This document shows, in pieces, positions 1 through 5,787 of a stretch of 10,926 nucleotides of DNA (position 1 is the first letter of the stretch; every line of letters starts with the position of its first letter). Origin of the DNA: a bacterium. GTDB lineage: Bacteria; Krumholzibacteriota; Krumholzibacteriia; WVZY01. The notes below the pieces were generated by a model. That model was given only the letters and a program-made list of their open reading frames with translations. It ran no database searches and was not told where the DNA came from. Made by a program: the position numbers and the translations under genes. The DNA lies in assembly GCA_027296025.1 (NCBI GenBank), contig JAPUJU010000004.1:1-10926 (forward strand), written 5' to 3'.

Positions 1-1
1 A

Positions 2-325
2 AACCTCATCGGCAAATCACCGGCAACACTTCCCCACGTCGAAGGACCTATCCGAATCGCGATTCCTCCACGCCCGGTCGAAATCACGTGGCCGGATACC
101 CGTGACCTCAAACACTGTCTCGGCCACTATATCGATGTGCAGATTCAAGTCGACGAGAAAGGTAGGATTCTCAACGTTAAAGCACCTTCGGGAAACCACC
201 CCGAAGAGTGCCTTCTCGCAGCGATCGATTCCGCCTGGAAAATCGTGTTCGAGCCGGGCCTCGTCGACGGTATACCGTCCCGCATGTGGACGCAGGTGCG
301 AATCGACTTCCGTCGAAAGCGTTAG
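2..325 (+). CDS. TonB-like C-terminal domain protein, 3' end only (5' end outside window)
   Basis: The frame is open from the left edge of the window to a TAG stop, so this is the last 107 codons of a longer gene. The final ~75 residues have the TonB C-terminal domain pattern: a beta strand YIDVQIQVDEKGRILNVK, then Cys-Leu-Leu-Ala-Ala-Ile-Asp-Ser-Ala-Trp as the helix, then FEPGLVDGIPSRMWTQVRIDF as the last strands. This matches the family theme of a final 'P...G.pv..wv.v.v.F' strand. The preceding Pro-rich stretch (IPPRPVEITWP) fits a linker. Such domains contact TonB-dependent receptors or occur in TonB-like envelope proteins of unclear partner. A GTG at 137 could start a shorter frame, but the domain clearly begins upstream of it. 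The gene converges on the VCBS gene with only 10 bp between stops. The rest of the gene and its partners are not visible. Confidence 0.72.
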   Translation, partial: NLIGKSPATLPHVEGPIRIAIPPRPVEITWPDTRDLKHCLGHYIDVQIQVDEKGRILNVKAPSGNHPEECLLAAIDSAWKIVFEPGLVDGIPSRMWTQVRIDFRRKR

Positions 326-335
326 CTCAACTCTT

Positions 336-1100
336 CTACCATATCGCGCGTTCCGCGTAGATATCGAAAACCGATATCGTTCGATCTGTTCTCTCGCCGA
401 CGACCTCCGGAATACCGTCGCCGTTCAGATCGAGAAGTCGAATACGGTCGCCAAACCCGGGCTCGTGCACGAGTTCTACACTATAAAACCGGCTGTCGAA
501 CACGATTCCGGTGTTGAGAATAATTTCAAGTTGCTCATCATTGTCGACGTTACCGAGGAGCATGATGTCCGCTTCGAACGACCGCTGGCTTTCCCACTCC
601 CTGTTCTTACGCTTACCGTCGTAGAAGTACATTTTCTTCGCGGCCAGGAAAATCAACTCCTGCTGCGGATCCCGGTCGACATTCGCGACAGCCAGGCACG
701 TAATGTCTACAAACGGATCCTGAAGGTTTTCCCAGGTCAGTTCGAACGTGCCCATCTCGTACACGATAATGCGGCCGGCCCGCGTCGTGATGATGATATC
801 GGTCGTTCCGTTGCGATCAAGGTCAGTCACCACAAGTCCCGATACCCGCGAACCCAGCGTTGTCGTCTCCCACTTCCTGACTGCTTTCCCCTCTTCTATT
901 GCGAAAACGTGAACATGCTGGCGTTCGTCCGCATAGACAAAATGAATCGGATTGCCGCTGGCGTCACGCTCAATGCTGAAGAACTGAAAGCGCTCCCCGA
1001 GCAGTTCGAGTGCATTCATGTCGAGCTTGTTCTCATCCGCGGATACGACTACCGCGCCGGCCATTGCAACCAGCAGGGAGAGAACGATCAATATTCGCAT
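336..1100 (-). CDS. Secreted FG-GAP/VCBS-type repeat protein
   Basis: A 254-residue protein with an N-terminal signal peptide: MRILIVLSLLVAMAGAVVVSA, with a V-S-A cleavage site after residue 21. The mature part carries repeated Ca-binding-like loops of the FG-GAP/VCBS type: DLDRNGTTDI (93-102), NVDRDPQQEL (140-149), NVDNDEQLEI (184-193) and DLNGDGIPEV (224-233). Each is followed by a short hydrophobic strand and a 'v.vy/f' strand. The spacing of about 40-45 residues fits blades of a beta-propeller. The last repeat has the best EF-like D-x-N-x-D-G loop. ATG is the start, with an AAGGGG Shine-Dalgarno (complement of 1111-1116) about 10 nt upstream. At 254 aa it is short for a full seven-blade propeller, so it may be a partial propeller or oligomerise. 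Its substrate or partner cannot be read from sequence. It is transcribed away from the MDH gene's 3' end, with a 192-bp gap between them. Confidence 0.8.
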   Translation of the reverse strand: MRILIVLSLLVAMAGAVVVSADENKLDMNALELLGERFQFFSIERDASGNPIHFVYADERQHVHVFAIEEGKAVRKWETTTLGSRVSGLVVTDLDRNGTTDIIITTRAGRIIVYEMGTFELTWENLQDPFVDITCLAVANVDRDPQQELIFLAAKKMYFYDGKRKNREWESQRSFEADIMLLGNVDNDEQLEIILNTGIVFDSRFYSVELVHEPGFGDRIRLLDLNGDGIPEVVGERTDRTISVFDIYAERAIW

Positions 1101-1165
1101 TCGGATGGACCCCTTGTGTTAAGATTTGCTCAGGGAGGAAAACAGGACGAGACGTTCACTATCTG

Positions 1166-1178
1166 GTACATATTGTAC
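1166..1178. repeat. Short GTACA inverted repeat upstream of the VCBS gene
   Basis: Arms GTACA (1166-1170) and TGTAC (1174-1178) flank a 3-nt centre, about 66 bp upstream of the VCBS start codon. On the minus strand the site overlaps a weak promoter-like match: TACAAT (a -10 hexamer with 5/6 consensus) at 1170-1175, without a convincing -35. An operator over a promoter is possible, but short inverted repeats arise easily by chance. Apart from this and the hairpin at 1258-1276, I see nothing in 1101-1292. Confidence 0.2.
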
Positions 1179-1257
1179 TCGGTGAAGAGTCCCAAATAAA
1201 TATCAAAACTCCCAGGCGCCGGCGGAAACATCCATAGCTGCGCGACGGACCATGTAC

Positions 1258-1276
1258 CTCATTGTAATTTAATGAG
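1258..1276. terminator. Weak AT-rich hairpin after the mdh stop
   Basis: CTCATT (1258-1263) and AATGAG (1271-1276) form a perfect 6-bp stem with a 7-nt loop, about 17 bp beyond the malate dehydrogenase stop codon on the minus strand. It has low GC content and no following U-tract, so it is at best a weak terminator or an mRNA 3'-end hairpin. Confidence 0.25.
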
Positions 1277-1292
1277 TTATGCGTCACGTGCT

Positions 1293-2222
1293 TCAAATCT
1301 GGATTTCCTTCACAAGCTTCCGAACCTCATCGACTGACTTCTTAAGCTCTTTCTTTTCGGACGGAGCGAGATCGATTTCGATGATCTTCTCGACTCCCCC
1401 CGCGCCGATGACCACGGGAACGCCGATGTAGATCCCCTTGACGCCGTACTCGCCCTCGAGAAAAGCCGCGCACGGAAGCACGCGCTTCTTGTCGAGCAGA
1501 TATGATTCCGCCATTTCAATGGCCGCCGCCGCCGGAGAGTAGAACGCGCTACCCGTCTTTAACAGACCGACGATCTCGCCCCCGGCGAAGCGCGTCCTTT
1601 TGACGATCGCTTTGATTTTCTGCGTGGACATCAGTTTCGGAAGCGGGATCCCGGCGACGGTGCAATACTTCGGTAGCGGCACCATGCTGTCACCGTGGCC
1701 GCCGAGCACGAAGGCTGTCACATCTTCCACACTGACGCCAAGCTCCATCGCAACGAAGGTGCGAAAACGGGCGGAGTCGAGAACACCCGCCATACCGACA
1801 ACGCGGCTTTTCGGAAAACCGGTCACTTTCTTCATTGTATAGAACATTGCGTCGAGCGGATTCGAGATCACGACAACAAACGCTTTCGGGCAGTACTTTT
1901 TCACGTTCTTTGCAACATCCCTCATGATCCTGAGGTTCTTATCGAGAAGATCGTCGCGGCTCATACCCGGCTTTCTCGGCAGACCAGCCGTCACGATAAC
2001 CACCTCGGCTCCTTTGACTTCCGTGTACGTGTTCGTACCCGTGATCGTCACATCCGACGGGAGCAGCGGCCGCGATTCCATAATATCGAGCGCCTTTCCC
2101 TGGGGCACCCCGTCGACGACGTCGAACAAAACGACGTCACCGAGCTGTTTCTGTGCCGCGATCAATGCAAGCGTTCCACCGATCTGCCCGGCGCCGATCA
2201 ACGCGATCTTTCGTCTGATCAT
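1293..2222 (-). CDS. mdh: Malate dehydrogenase (LDH-like, NAD-dependent)
   Basis: Catalyses L-malate + NAD+ <-> oxaloacetate + NADH in the cytosol (TCA cycle). Residues below are counted from a TTG one codon upstream; subtract one for the ATG start chosen here. The Rossmann motif GAGQIGG is at 11-17, and Asp35 at the end of beta-2 indicates NAD specificity. The substrate loop LPRKPGMSRDDLL contains Arg84 and Arg90; Arg rather than Gln at the first position marks malate over lactate dehydrogenase. SNP is at 121-123, the Asp150/Arg153 pair lies in LDSARF, and the catalytic His177 is in GGHGDSMVPL. All catalytic residues are present, and 309 aa is normal for this bacterial type. ATG at 2222 is chosen over TTG at 2225 because the GGAGG at 2231-2235 lies 8 nt from ATG but only 5 from TTG. 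It appears monocistronic; the NYN gene lies 148 bp upstream on the same strand. Confidence 0.96.
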   Translation of the reverse strand: MIRRKIALIGAGQIGGTLALIAAQKQLGDVVLFDVVDGVPQGKALDIMESRPLLPSDVTITGTNTYTEVKGAEVVIVTAGLPRKPGMSRDDLLDKNLRIMRDVAKNVKKYCPKAFVVVISNPLDAMFYTMKKVTGFPKSRVVGMAGVLDSARFRTFVAMELGVSVEDVTAFVLGGHGDSMVPLPKYCTVAGIPLPKLMSTQKIKAIVKRTRFAGGEIVGLLKTGSAFYSPAAAAIEMAESYLLDKKRVLPCAAFLEGEYGVKGIYIGVPVVIGAGGVEKIIEIDLAPSEKKELKKSVDEVRKLVKEIQI

Positions 2223-2230
2223 CAAACACG

Positions 2231-2235
2231 CCTCC
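2231..2235 (-). promoter_or_regulatory. Ribosome binding site of mdh
   Basis: A perfect GGAGG on the minus strand, 8 nt before ATG at 2222. Its spacing decides against the TTG at 2225 as the start. Confidence 0.75.
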
Positions 2236-2310
2236 GGATGAAAATCGAAATGGCGCCCACAACACGGGACGCCTCATGCGTAATATGTTCGAAATTGCTG
2301 TGATCGGGAT

Positions 2311-2338
2311 ATATTAGTCGCATCGCTCCGGCGTACAA
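2311..2338 (-). promoter_or_regulatory. Possible mdh promoter
   Basis: On the minus strand, TTGTAC (complement of 2333-2338) and TAATAT (complement of 2311-2316) are separated by 16 nt and lie about 90 nt upstream of the mdh start. The hexamers match the sigma-70 consensus only in part (3/6 and 4/6). It is placed here because the 148-bp gap between the NYN gene and mdh holds no other gene. Confidence 0.3.
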
Positions 2339-2370
2339 AGAACTTTCTTGCTCCGCGCCGAGGCCGCCAG

Positions 2371-2868
2371 TCATGAGTCCCCCGGATCCTCCACCTCGCC
2401 GAATTTTCGTAGCCAGTAGTCGGTATCGTTCATCTCGTCGTCCCGCGCCAACTTCTGCTCGCTCCGGTCACCATCACCCTGTTCCATTCGGTCGAGGAAA
2501 CGCTTAGACCCGATGACGCTGCAGCCCAGCGCCCTTGCAGTTCGGCCGATATCAACCATATCCGAAGTCACGATGATGTAGGATTGTGGGCTTTGTGCAT
2601 TGTTCAGAGTCGCGACGATCACCTCGTCAGCCGTCTGAGCGTCCGGGCTGTAGATGATTTGCAGACGACCCGGCACAATCGCCTCCGTATCGAGGTACGA
2701 TCCACGCCCATCGAAGACGATGGTCGTGGATCGTACCTCGATATAGTCACGAACCTTTGCGATCAACGCCTCGCGCGCCCGGGTTCGATCCTTGATTGCA
2801 ATCCTCCGGAGAGAGGTGTCGGCAAATACGACATTGTAACCGTCGATGATAATGCGCTGGGATCCCAT
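2371..2868 (-). CDS. NYN-domain (YacP/Rae1-like) ribonuclease
   Basis: A 165-residue protein of the PIN-like NYN fold, YacP subgroup. Visible motifs: strand 1 with IIIDGYNVV (Asp9, Asn12), central strand IVFDGRG (Asp53), IIYSPDAQTADEVI with acidic Asp81-Glu82, and IVTSD (Asp103). These acidic residues form the metal-dependent nuclease site in NYN/PIN proteins. Bacillus Rae1 (YacP) has the same order (VDGYN, VFDAH, ENETADE, ATSD) and is a ribosome-associated mRNA endonuclease; a similar role is inferred here, not shown. The charged C-terminal tail (130-165) is not recognised. ATG at 2868 sits nine residues before the first motif, so the start is well placed, although the Shine-Dalgarno is weak. 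A near-perfect 56-nt quasi-palindrome spans codons 42-61, covering the conserved Asp53 strand. The gene is divergent from the glycosyltransferase, with 141 bp between them. Confidence 0.82.
   Translation of the reverse strand: MGSQRIIIDGYNVVFADTSLRRIAIKDRTRAREALIAKVRDYIEVRSTTIVFDGRGSYLDTEAIVPGRLQIIYSPDAQTADEVIVATLNNAQSPQSYIIVTSDMVDIGRTARALGCSVIGSKRFLDRMEQGDGDRSEQKLARDDEMNDTDYWLRKFGEVEDPGDS
2688..2743. repeat. Near-perfect 56-nt quasi-palindrome inside the NYN gene
   Basis: The left arm (2688-2713) and right arm (2718-2743) are complementary at 25 of 26 positions around a 4-nt loop (2714-2717, aaga). The only mismatch is C2707 against T2724, and the outer 19 bp are perfect. It lies wholly within codons 42-61 of the NYN nuclease, so the two strands read almost the same peptide: IEVRST and DGRGSYLD appear in both the sense and the antisense frame. 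The mRNA would fold into a very stable hairpin about 125 nt after the start codon. It may be a template-switch (quasi-palindrome-correction) product or a selected mRNA structure. Confidence 0.9.
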
Positions 2869-3009
2869 TTCGTTTCTCGTCTGGCCATCGATGATATCAG
2901 ATCAGCCGGGGGGTGTCGTGGTTTTCAAACCTGTGTCTGTTCGAGAGTGGGTGTGTGCCGGATCGGGGTTCATCTGTTACTATCCACACGACCGCCTTCG
3001 GAAAGTGCC

Positions 3010-5016
3010 ATGAAACCATTTTATGAACGTCCGTCCTTCTGGCTTCCCGCCGGGCTTGTTATTCTCGCTGCGATGCTGCGTATATACGGGCTCCACTGGG
3101 GGCTTCCGCAGATCTACGAAGAAGCCACGCCGCTCAACCGGGCGTGGAGAATGTGGGGATTCGGCGAGCAATACAGCTTCGACCTCAACCCGCATTTCTT
3201 TAACTACCCGAGCCTGACAATGTACCTTCAGTTCTTCGGGATCGCCGTCCTCTTTCTTATTCTGAAAATCTCCGGCGTCATAGGATCGTTGCTGGACTTT
3301 CGCGTCATGTGGATTCTGGATCCGACCCCGTTCATTCTCTTCGGCCGCACGATCACTATGCTTTTTTCCGTCGCTACGGTTCTCGTGACCTACCGGTTGT
3401 GCAGGCAGACGATCAGTCTCCCTGCAGCCATTGCCGCAGGATTTCTGCTGGCGATTCATCCGTTTCACATCGAGAAGTCCCAAGTGATTGAAGTGGATGT
3501 GCCACTCACGTTTTTTACCGTGCTCGCCCTCTCGATTCTCGTCGCGCTGCGGGGTTCGCCGACCCTTCGCCATTACTTATTCGCGGGCGCTGCAATCGGA
3601 CTGGCGATGTCCACGAAGTACACGGGAGCCGTTCTATTCCTCCCTTTTCTTGCCGCGCATTTTCTCGCAGTGCGCGCCTCACGCAACTCGGAGGGCGTCA
3701 CCGAGCATACCGCTTCGTGGCAGAAACTCATCGTCGGCGGCGCGGTGGCCGGAGCCGTTTTTATTCTGACATCGCCGTATATCCTTCTGGACTTCGGGGC
3801 GTTCCGCGCGGACATGCGCCTCGAACAGGAACACATGCGCCTCGGCCACTTCGGTCTCGACACCTCACCGGCGTGGTGGTTCTACACGCGGTCGCTTTTC
3901 ACGACCCTTCTCGGCGCACCGCTCGCGCTGCTCGGCCTCGTCTCTGGAATTTACCTCGGAATCGTGAAGCGCCGCCCGTGGGTGTGGATACTGCTCGCCT
4001 TTTTCGTTCCGTACTTCACCGGTATCGGTTCGTGGGCAATGAAGGCTGATCGGTATGCGCTGCCGCTGATCCCGGTGGCAATCATACTGAGCGCGGCGCT
4101 CATCGCCGAGATCGTAAACGCGCCCCGGCTCGCACGGCGGTCTCTAACGTGGCGGTATGGAACTCTCGCGGTTGTCGTCCTTCTTGCGAGCATTCCGCTC
4201 TTTCTCCGCTATCCTCACCACCTGGAACGTCTCAGACCGGATACGCGGACGGAAACACGCAAATGGATCGAAGCGAACATCCCGCCCGGGGCATTCGTCG
4301 CGACGGAGTACCACGGGCCGCGCCTTCTCGGTCCCAACGAAATCTGGACGCAGGAAGTCGACGTTCGAAACCGGCTTCTTTCGGAGGAGACCGGCGCGCG
4401 TTTCTACGCGGTCCAGCCCGTTCCCATGTTTCAGGTCGAGCCGGAACGTTCGGACATTTTCTACAGTTTGCGGCTGTATGAGGTGGCAGACATTGTGGTG
4501 ACGAGCAGCGCGGTCAAGTCACGCTATGAGCGCGAGCCGGAGCGCTTCCGCTACCAGCTCGCCTTCTACGATTCGCTCGAGTCGACGTTTGTTCGCACAA
4601 AACAATTCACGCCGGAACGCATGACAGGTCCCGTCGTCACAATCTACCGTAACCCCGCCGCAACTACCCTGTTCAGCCGCAGGCAGAATGTGGAGCGTCC
4701 CGTGCCGCTGCCGGAGATTCGAGAAGGCCTTACGGGCGAAGAGGGTCAGTTCTACTACAACCTTGCTCTGAACTACGAAACATACGGACATCACCGGCCC
4801 GCAATCGAAGCGTACTCGATGGCGCTTCAGTACCCTTCGAACGAAGACAACCTTTTCTTCGCCGTCTGCCTCGGGCTAACTCGATCTTTCGTGTCGGTGG
4901 GAGAAGGTCAAACGGCTGCCGAGTTTCTGGATCAGGTGATTCCGTCCGCACCGTCGCGCCGTGTGGCCGCCCAATTGGCTGATCTTCGGCGCGTGCTTGG
5001 ACCGGGTGGAAAGTGA
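3010..5016 (+). CDS. GT-C family membrane glycosyltransferase (PMT/ArnT-like, GT39/GT83) with TPR-like C-terminus
   Basis: A 668-residue polytopic membrane protein. The first transmembrane helix (11-29) is followed by the extracytoplasmic loop IYEEATPLNRAWRM (35-48). Glu37-Glu38 sits where GT-C enzymes have their catalytic Asp/Glu pair. Then comes DLNPHFFNYPSLTMYL, a common GT39-type motif (NP.ff.yP.l). Further hydrophobic helices follow, with ATKYTG-type STKYTG at 201-206 and RYALPLIP at 348-355, both typical of this superfamily. Residues of about 405-570 form a soluble periplasmic-type region. Residues 582-665 (YYNLALNYETYGHHRPAIEAYSMALQYP and on) look like two TPR units. The family moves sugars from a polyprenyl-phosphate carrier to lipid or protein; donor and acceptor are unknown here. 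ATG at 3010 (GGAAAG 5 nt upstream) is used. The frame stays open far upstream, but that part is antisense to the NYN gene. It converges on the YHS gene, leaving 20 bp. Confidence 0.85.
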   Translation: MKPFYERPSFWLPAGLVILAAMLRIYGLHWGLPQIYEEATPLNRAWRMWGFGEQYSFDLNPHFFNYPSLTMYLQFFGIAVLFLILKISGVIGSLLDFRVMWILDPTPFILFGRTITMLFSVATVLVTYRLCRQTISLPAAIAAGFLLAIHPFHIEKSQVIEVDVPLTFFTVLALSILVALRGSPTLRHYLFAGAAIGLAMSTKYTGAVLFLPFLAAHFLAVRASRNSEGVTEHTASWQKLIVGGAVAGAVFILTSPYILLDFGAFRADMRLEQEHMRLGHFGLDTSPAWWFYTRSLFTTLLGAPLALLGLVSGIYLGIVKRRPWVWILLAFFVPYFTGIGSWAMKADRYALPLIPVAIILSAALIAEIVNAPRLARRSLTWRYGTLAVVVLLASIPLFLRYPHHLERLRPDTRTETRKWIEANIPPGAFVATEYHGPRLLGPNEIWTQEVDVRNRLLSEETGARFYAVQPVPMFQVEPERSDIFYSLRLYEVADIVVTSSAVKSRYEREPERFRYQLAFYDSLESTFVRTKQFTPERMTGPVVTIYRNPAATTLFSRRQNVERPVPLPEIREGLTGEEGQFYYNLALNYETYGHHRPAIEAYSMALQYPSNEDNLFFAVCLGLTRSFVSVGEGQTAAEFLDQVIPSAPSRRVAAQLADLRRVLGPGGK

Positions 5017-5036
5017 AATCAGGGACGGCAGCCGGG

Positions 5037-5696
5037 TTAGCCACTTTTCTTGTCTATCGTTGACATTTTCGGTCGTGGCACGGCAAGGCTGTCGGGCATT
5101 GTTCGAAACACGGCCATCGTTGAGTCGGAGAAAAAATAGTAGGGCCGCCCATTGTATTCCCAGCGGGGAGAATCCCGGTCCGGCCTGAAGCCGACCTTCG
5201 TAACCGGATCGGTGAGAAGCCCGCAGTATCGCAACGGGTTCGACGTGTATTCGTTCGCGGCCGCCGTGTTCGAGAAGAAAAAGACCTCCCAGTTGACGTA
5301 ACGACGATGGGCAGCATCCACGACCGCGGGCTCGCCGTCACGAACGACACACGAAAGCGAGAGGTTGAGCCGGTTGAGGTAGAGTTCCGGGTCTTGCACG
5401 AAGACCGGTACGCAGGGCGTTCAGCAGAACCCGATCGGCAGACCATTTACGAATACGGGCGAGAGCTTTAGATTGAGCTTCGCCTGACGGACCATGCAAC
5501 GATCGTTCAGTGTCACGGAGCCATCCGCATACTCGATTCTCGGGAGCGAGTCCCCCTCGTCAATGTAGCGCGCGCCGGCAAGGAGATCGTCCACCGTGCG
5601 AACCGTCGGCCGCTCCTGAGTTCGCTCGCAGCCGATGGCTGTCACGAAGCACACGGCCACGAGTATCGTGATTGAGCGCAAAGGTAGTGGTGGCAT
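5037..5696 (-). CDS. Tandem YHS-domain lipoprotein, candidate selenoprotein (in-frame UGA at codon 92)
   Basis: One frame of 219 codons is interrupted only by UGA at codon 92. N-terminal lipoprotein signal: hydrophobic ITILVAVCFVTAIG then Cys23 (A-I-G-C lipobox), so it is probably membrane-anchored outside the cytoplasm. Three YHS-like modules follow. Module 1 (64-110) reads LNDRC...VNGLPIGFC-UGA-TPCVPVFVQDPELYLNRL; YHS proteins typically have 'y.G..igFCC..C...F..dPe.Y', so the UGA replaces the second Cys of the CC pair, giving Cys67, Cys91, Sec92 and Cys95. Module 2 (133-159) and module 3 (163-206, DPV...WEYNGRPYYFFSDS) keep the fold signature but lack these cysteines. YHS domains bind metals such as copper, so a metal or redox role is inferred. 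Homology continues across the UGA without a frame change and a SECIS-like hairpin follows, favouring recoding. A nonsense mutation or base error remains possible; the truncated product would be 91 aa. Confidence 0.75.
5387..5408 (-). promoter_or_regulatory. SECIS-like stem-loop downstream of the in-frame UGA
   Basis: On the mRNA, GGUCUU (complement of 5401-5406) pairs perfectly with AAGACC (complement of 5390-5395) around the 5-nt loop CGUGC. Two more C-G pairs (5407-5408 with 5387-5388) extend the stem past a single bulged C. The apical loop begins 20 nt after the UGA and has G as its second base. Bacterial SECIS elements are described as a stem-loop with the apical loop about 16-37 nt from UGA and a G among the first loop bases, so placement and loop fit. 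For comparison, the E. coli fdhF element as I recall it has its loop G's at about 19-20 nt. Folding energy was not computed. Confidence 0.5.
5421..5423 (-). other. In-frame UGA, probable selenocysteine codon (Sec92)
   Basis: The TGA lies between TGC (Cys91) and ACG CCC TGC (Thr-Pro-Cys95). It sits exactly at a position that is Cys in the usual YHS 'FCCxxC' motif. Genome-wide UGA reassignment is unlikely because mdh, the NYN gene and the LVIVD gene all end in TGA at natural C-termini. Confidence 0.65.
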
Positions 5697-5700
5697 GCCG

Positions 5701-5713
5701 ATTTATACTTATA
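5701..5713 (-). promoter_or_regulatory. Possible -10 element giving a near-leaderless YHS-lipoprotein mRNA
   Basis: On the minus strand TATAAG (5708-5713) and TATAAAT (5701-5707) lie just upstream of ATG at 5696, with no Shine-Dalgarno between. A stop codon (complement of 5703-5705) prevents an earlier in-frame start. A -10 box at TATAAG would start transcription close to the ATG, so the mRNA may be leaderless. No convincing -35 was found. Confidence 0.3.
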
Positions 5714-5787
5714 GTGCCTTCAACAAGTTCCGGCGAATTATCGGCTTATGCTGGAATCCGCACCTCCGCCTCTGTTAGGGTGGGACT

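Noticed and set aside
102..1199. A 365-codon plus-strand frame opposite the VCBS gene
   Set aside because: No signal peptide, domain or motif. It runs over the TonB-domain end in another frame and mirrors the VCBS coding strand, which has a signal peptide and four clear repeat loops.
2371..2373. Possible Sec read-through at the TGA stop of the NYN gene
   Set aside because: Eighteen non-homologous codons follow before the next stop (TAA), with no family domain beyond this point.
2584..3009. An apparent 142-codon N-terminal extension of the glycosyltransferase frame
   Set aside because: It is antisense to the NYN gene and partly created by the quasi-palindrome, which makes both strands read alike. 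The family's first membrane helix begins right after the ATG at 3010.
3309..4501. Several 60-114-codon frames overlapping the glycosyltransferase on both strands
   Set aside because: They are Arg/Ser-rich shadow frames of a GC-rich gene without recognisable domains or ribosome sites.
5037..5399. Two separate genes (5421-5696 and 5037-5399) rather than one
   Set aside because: The second would start at a GTG in the middle of the conserved VFVQDPELY helix, with no Shine-Dalgarno and no signal peptide. The YHS module is split between the two halves.
5421..5423. UGA reassigned to Gly or Trp genome-wide (as in some candidate phyla or mycoplasmas)
   Set aside because: TGA ends mdh, the NYN gene and the LVIVD gene at expected C-termini, and no other internal TGA was seen in the window's genes.
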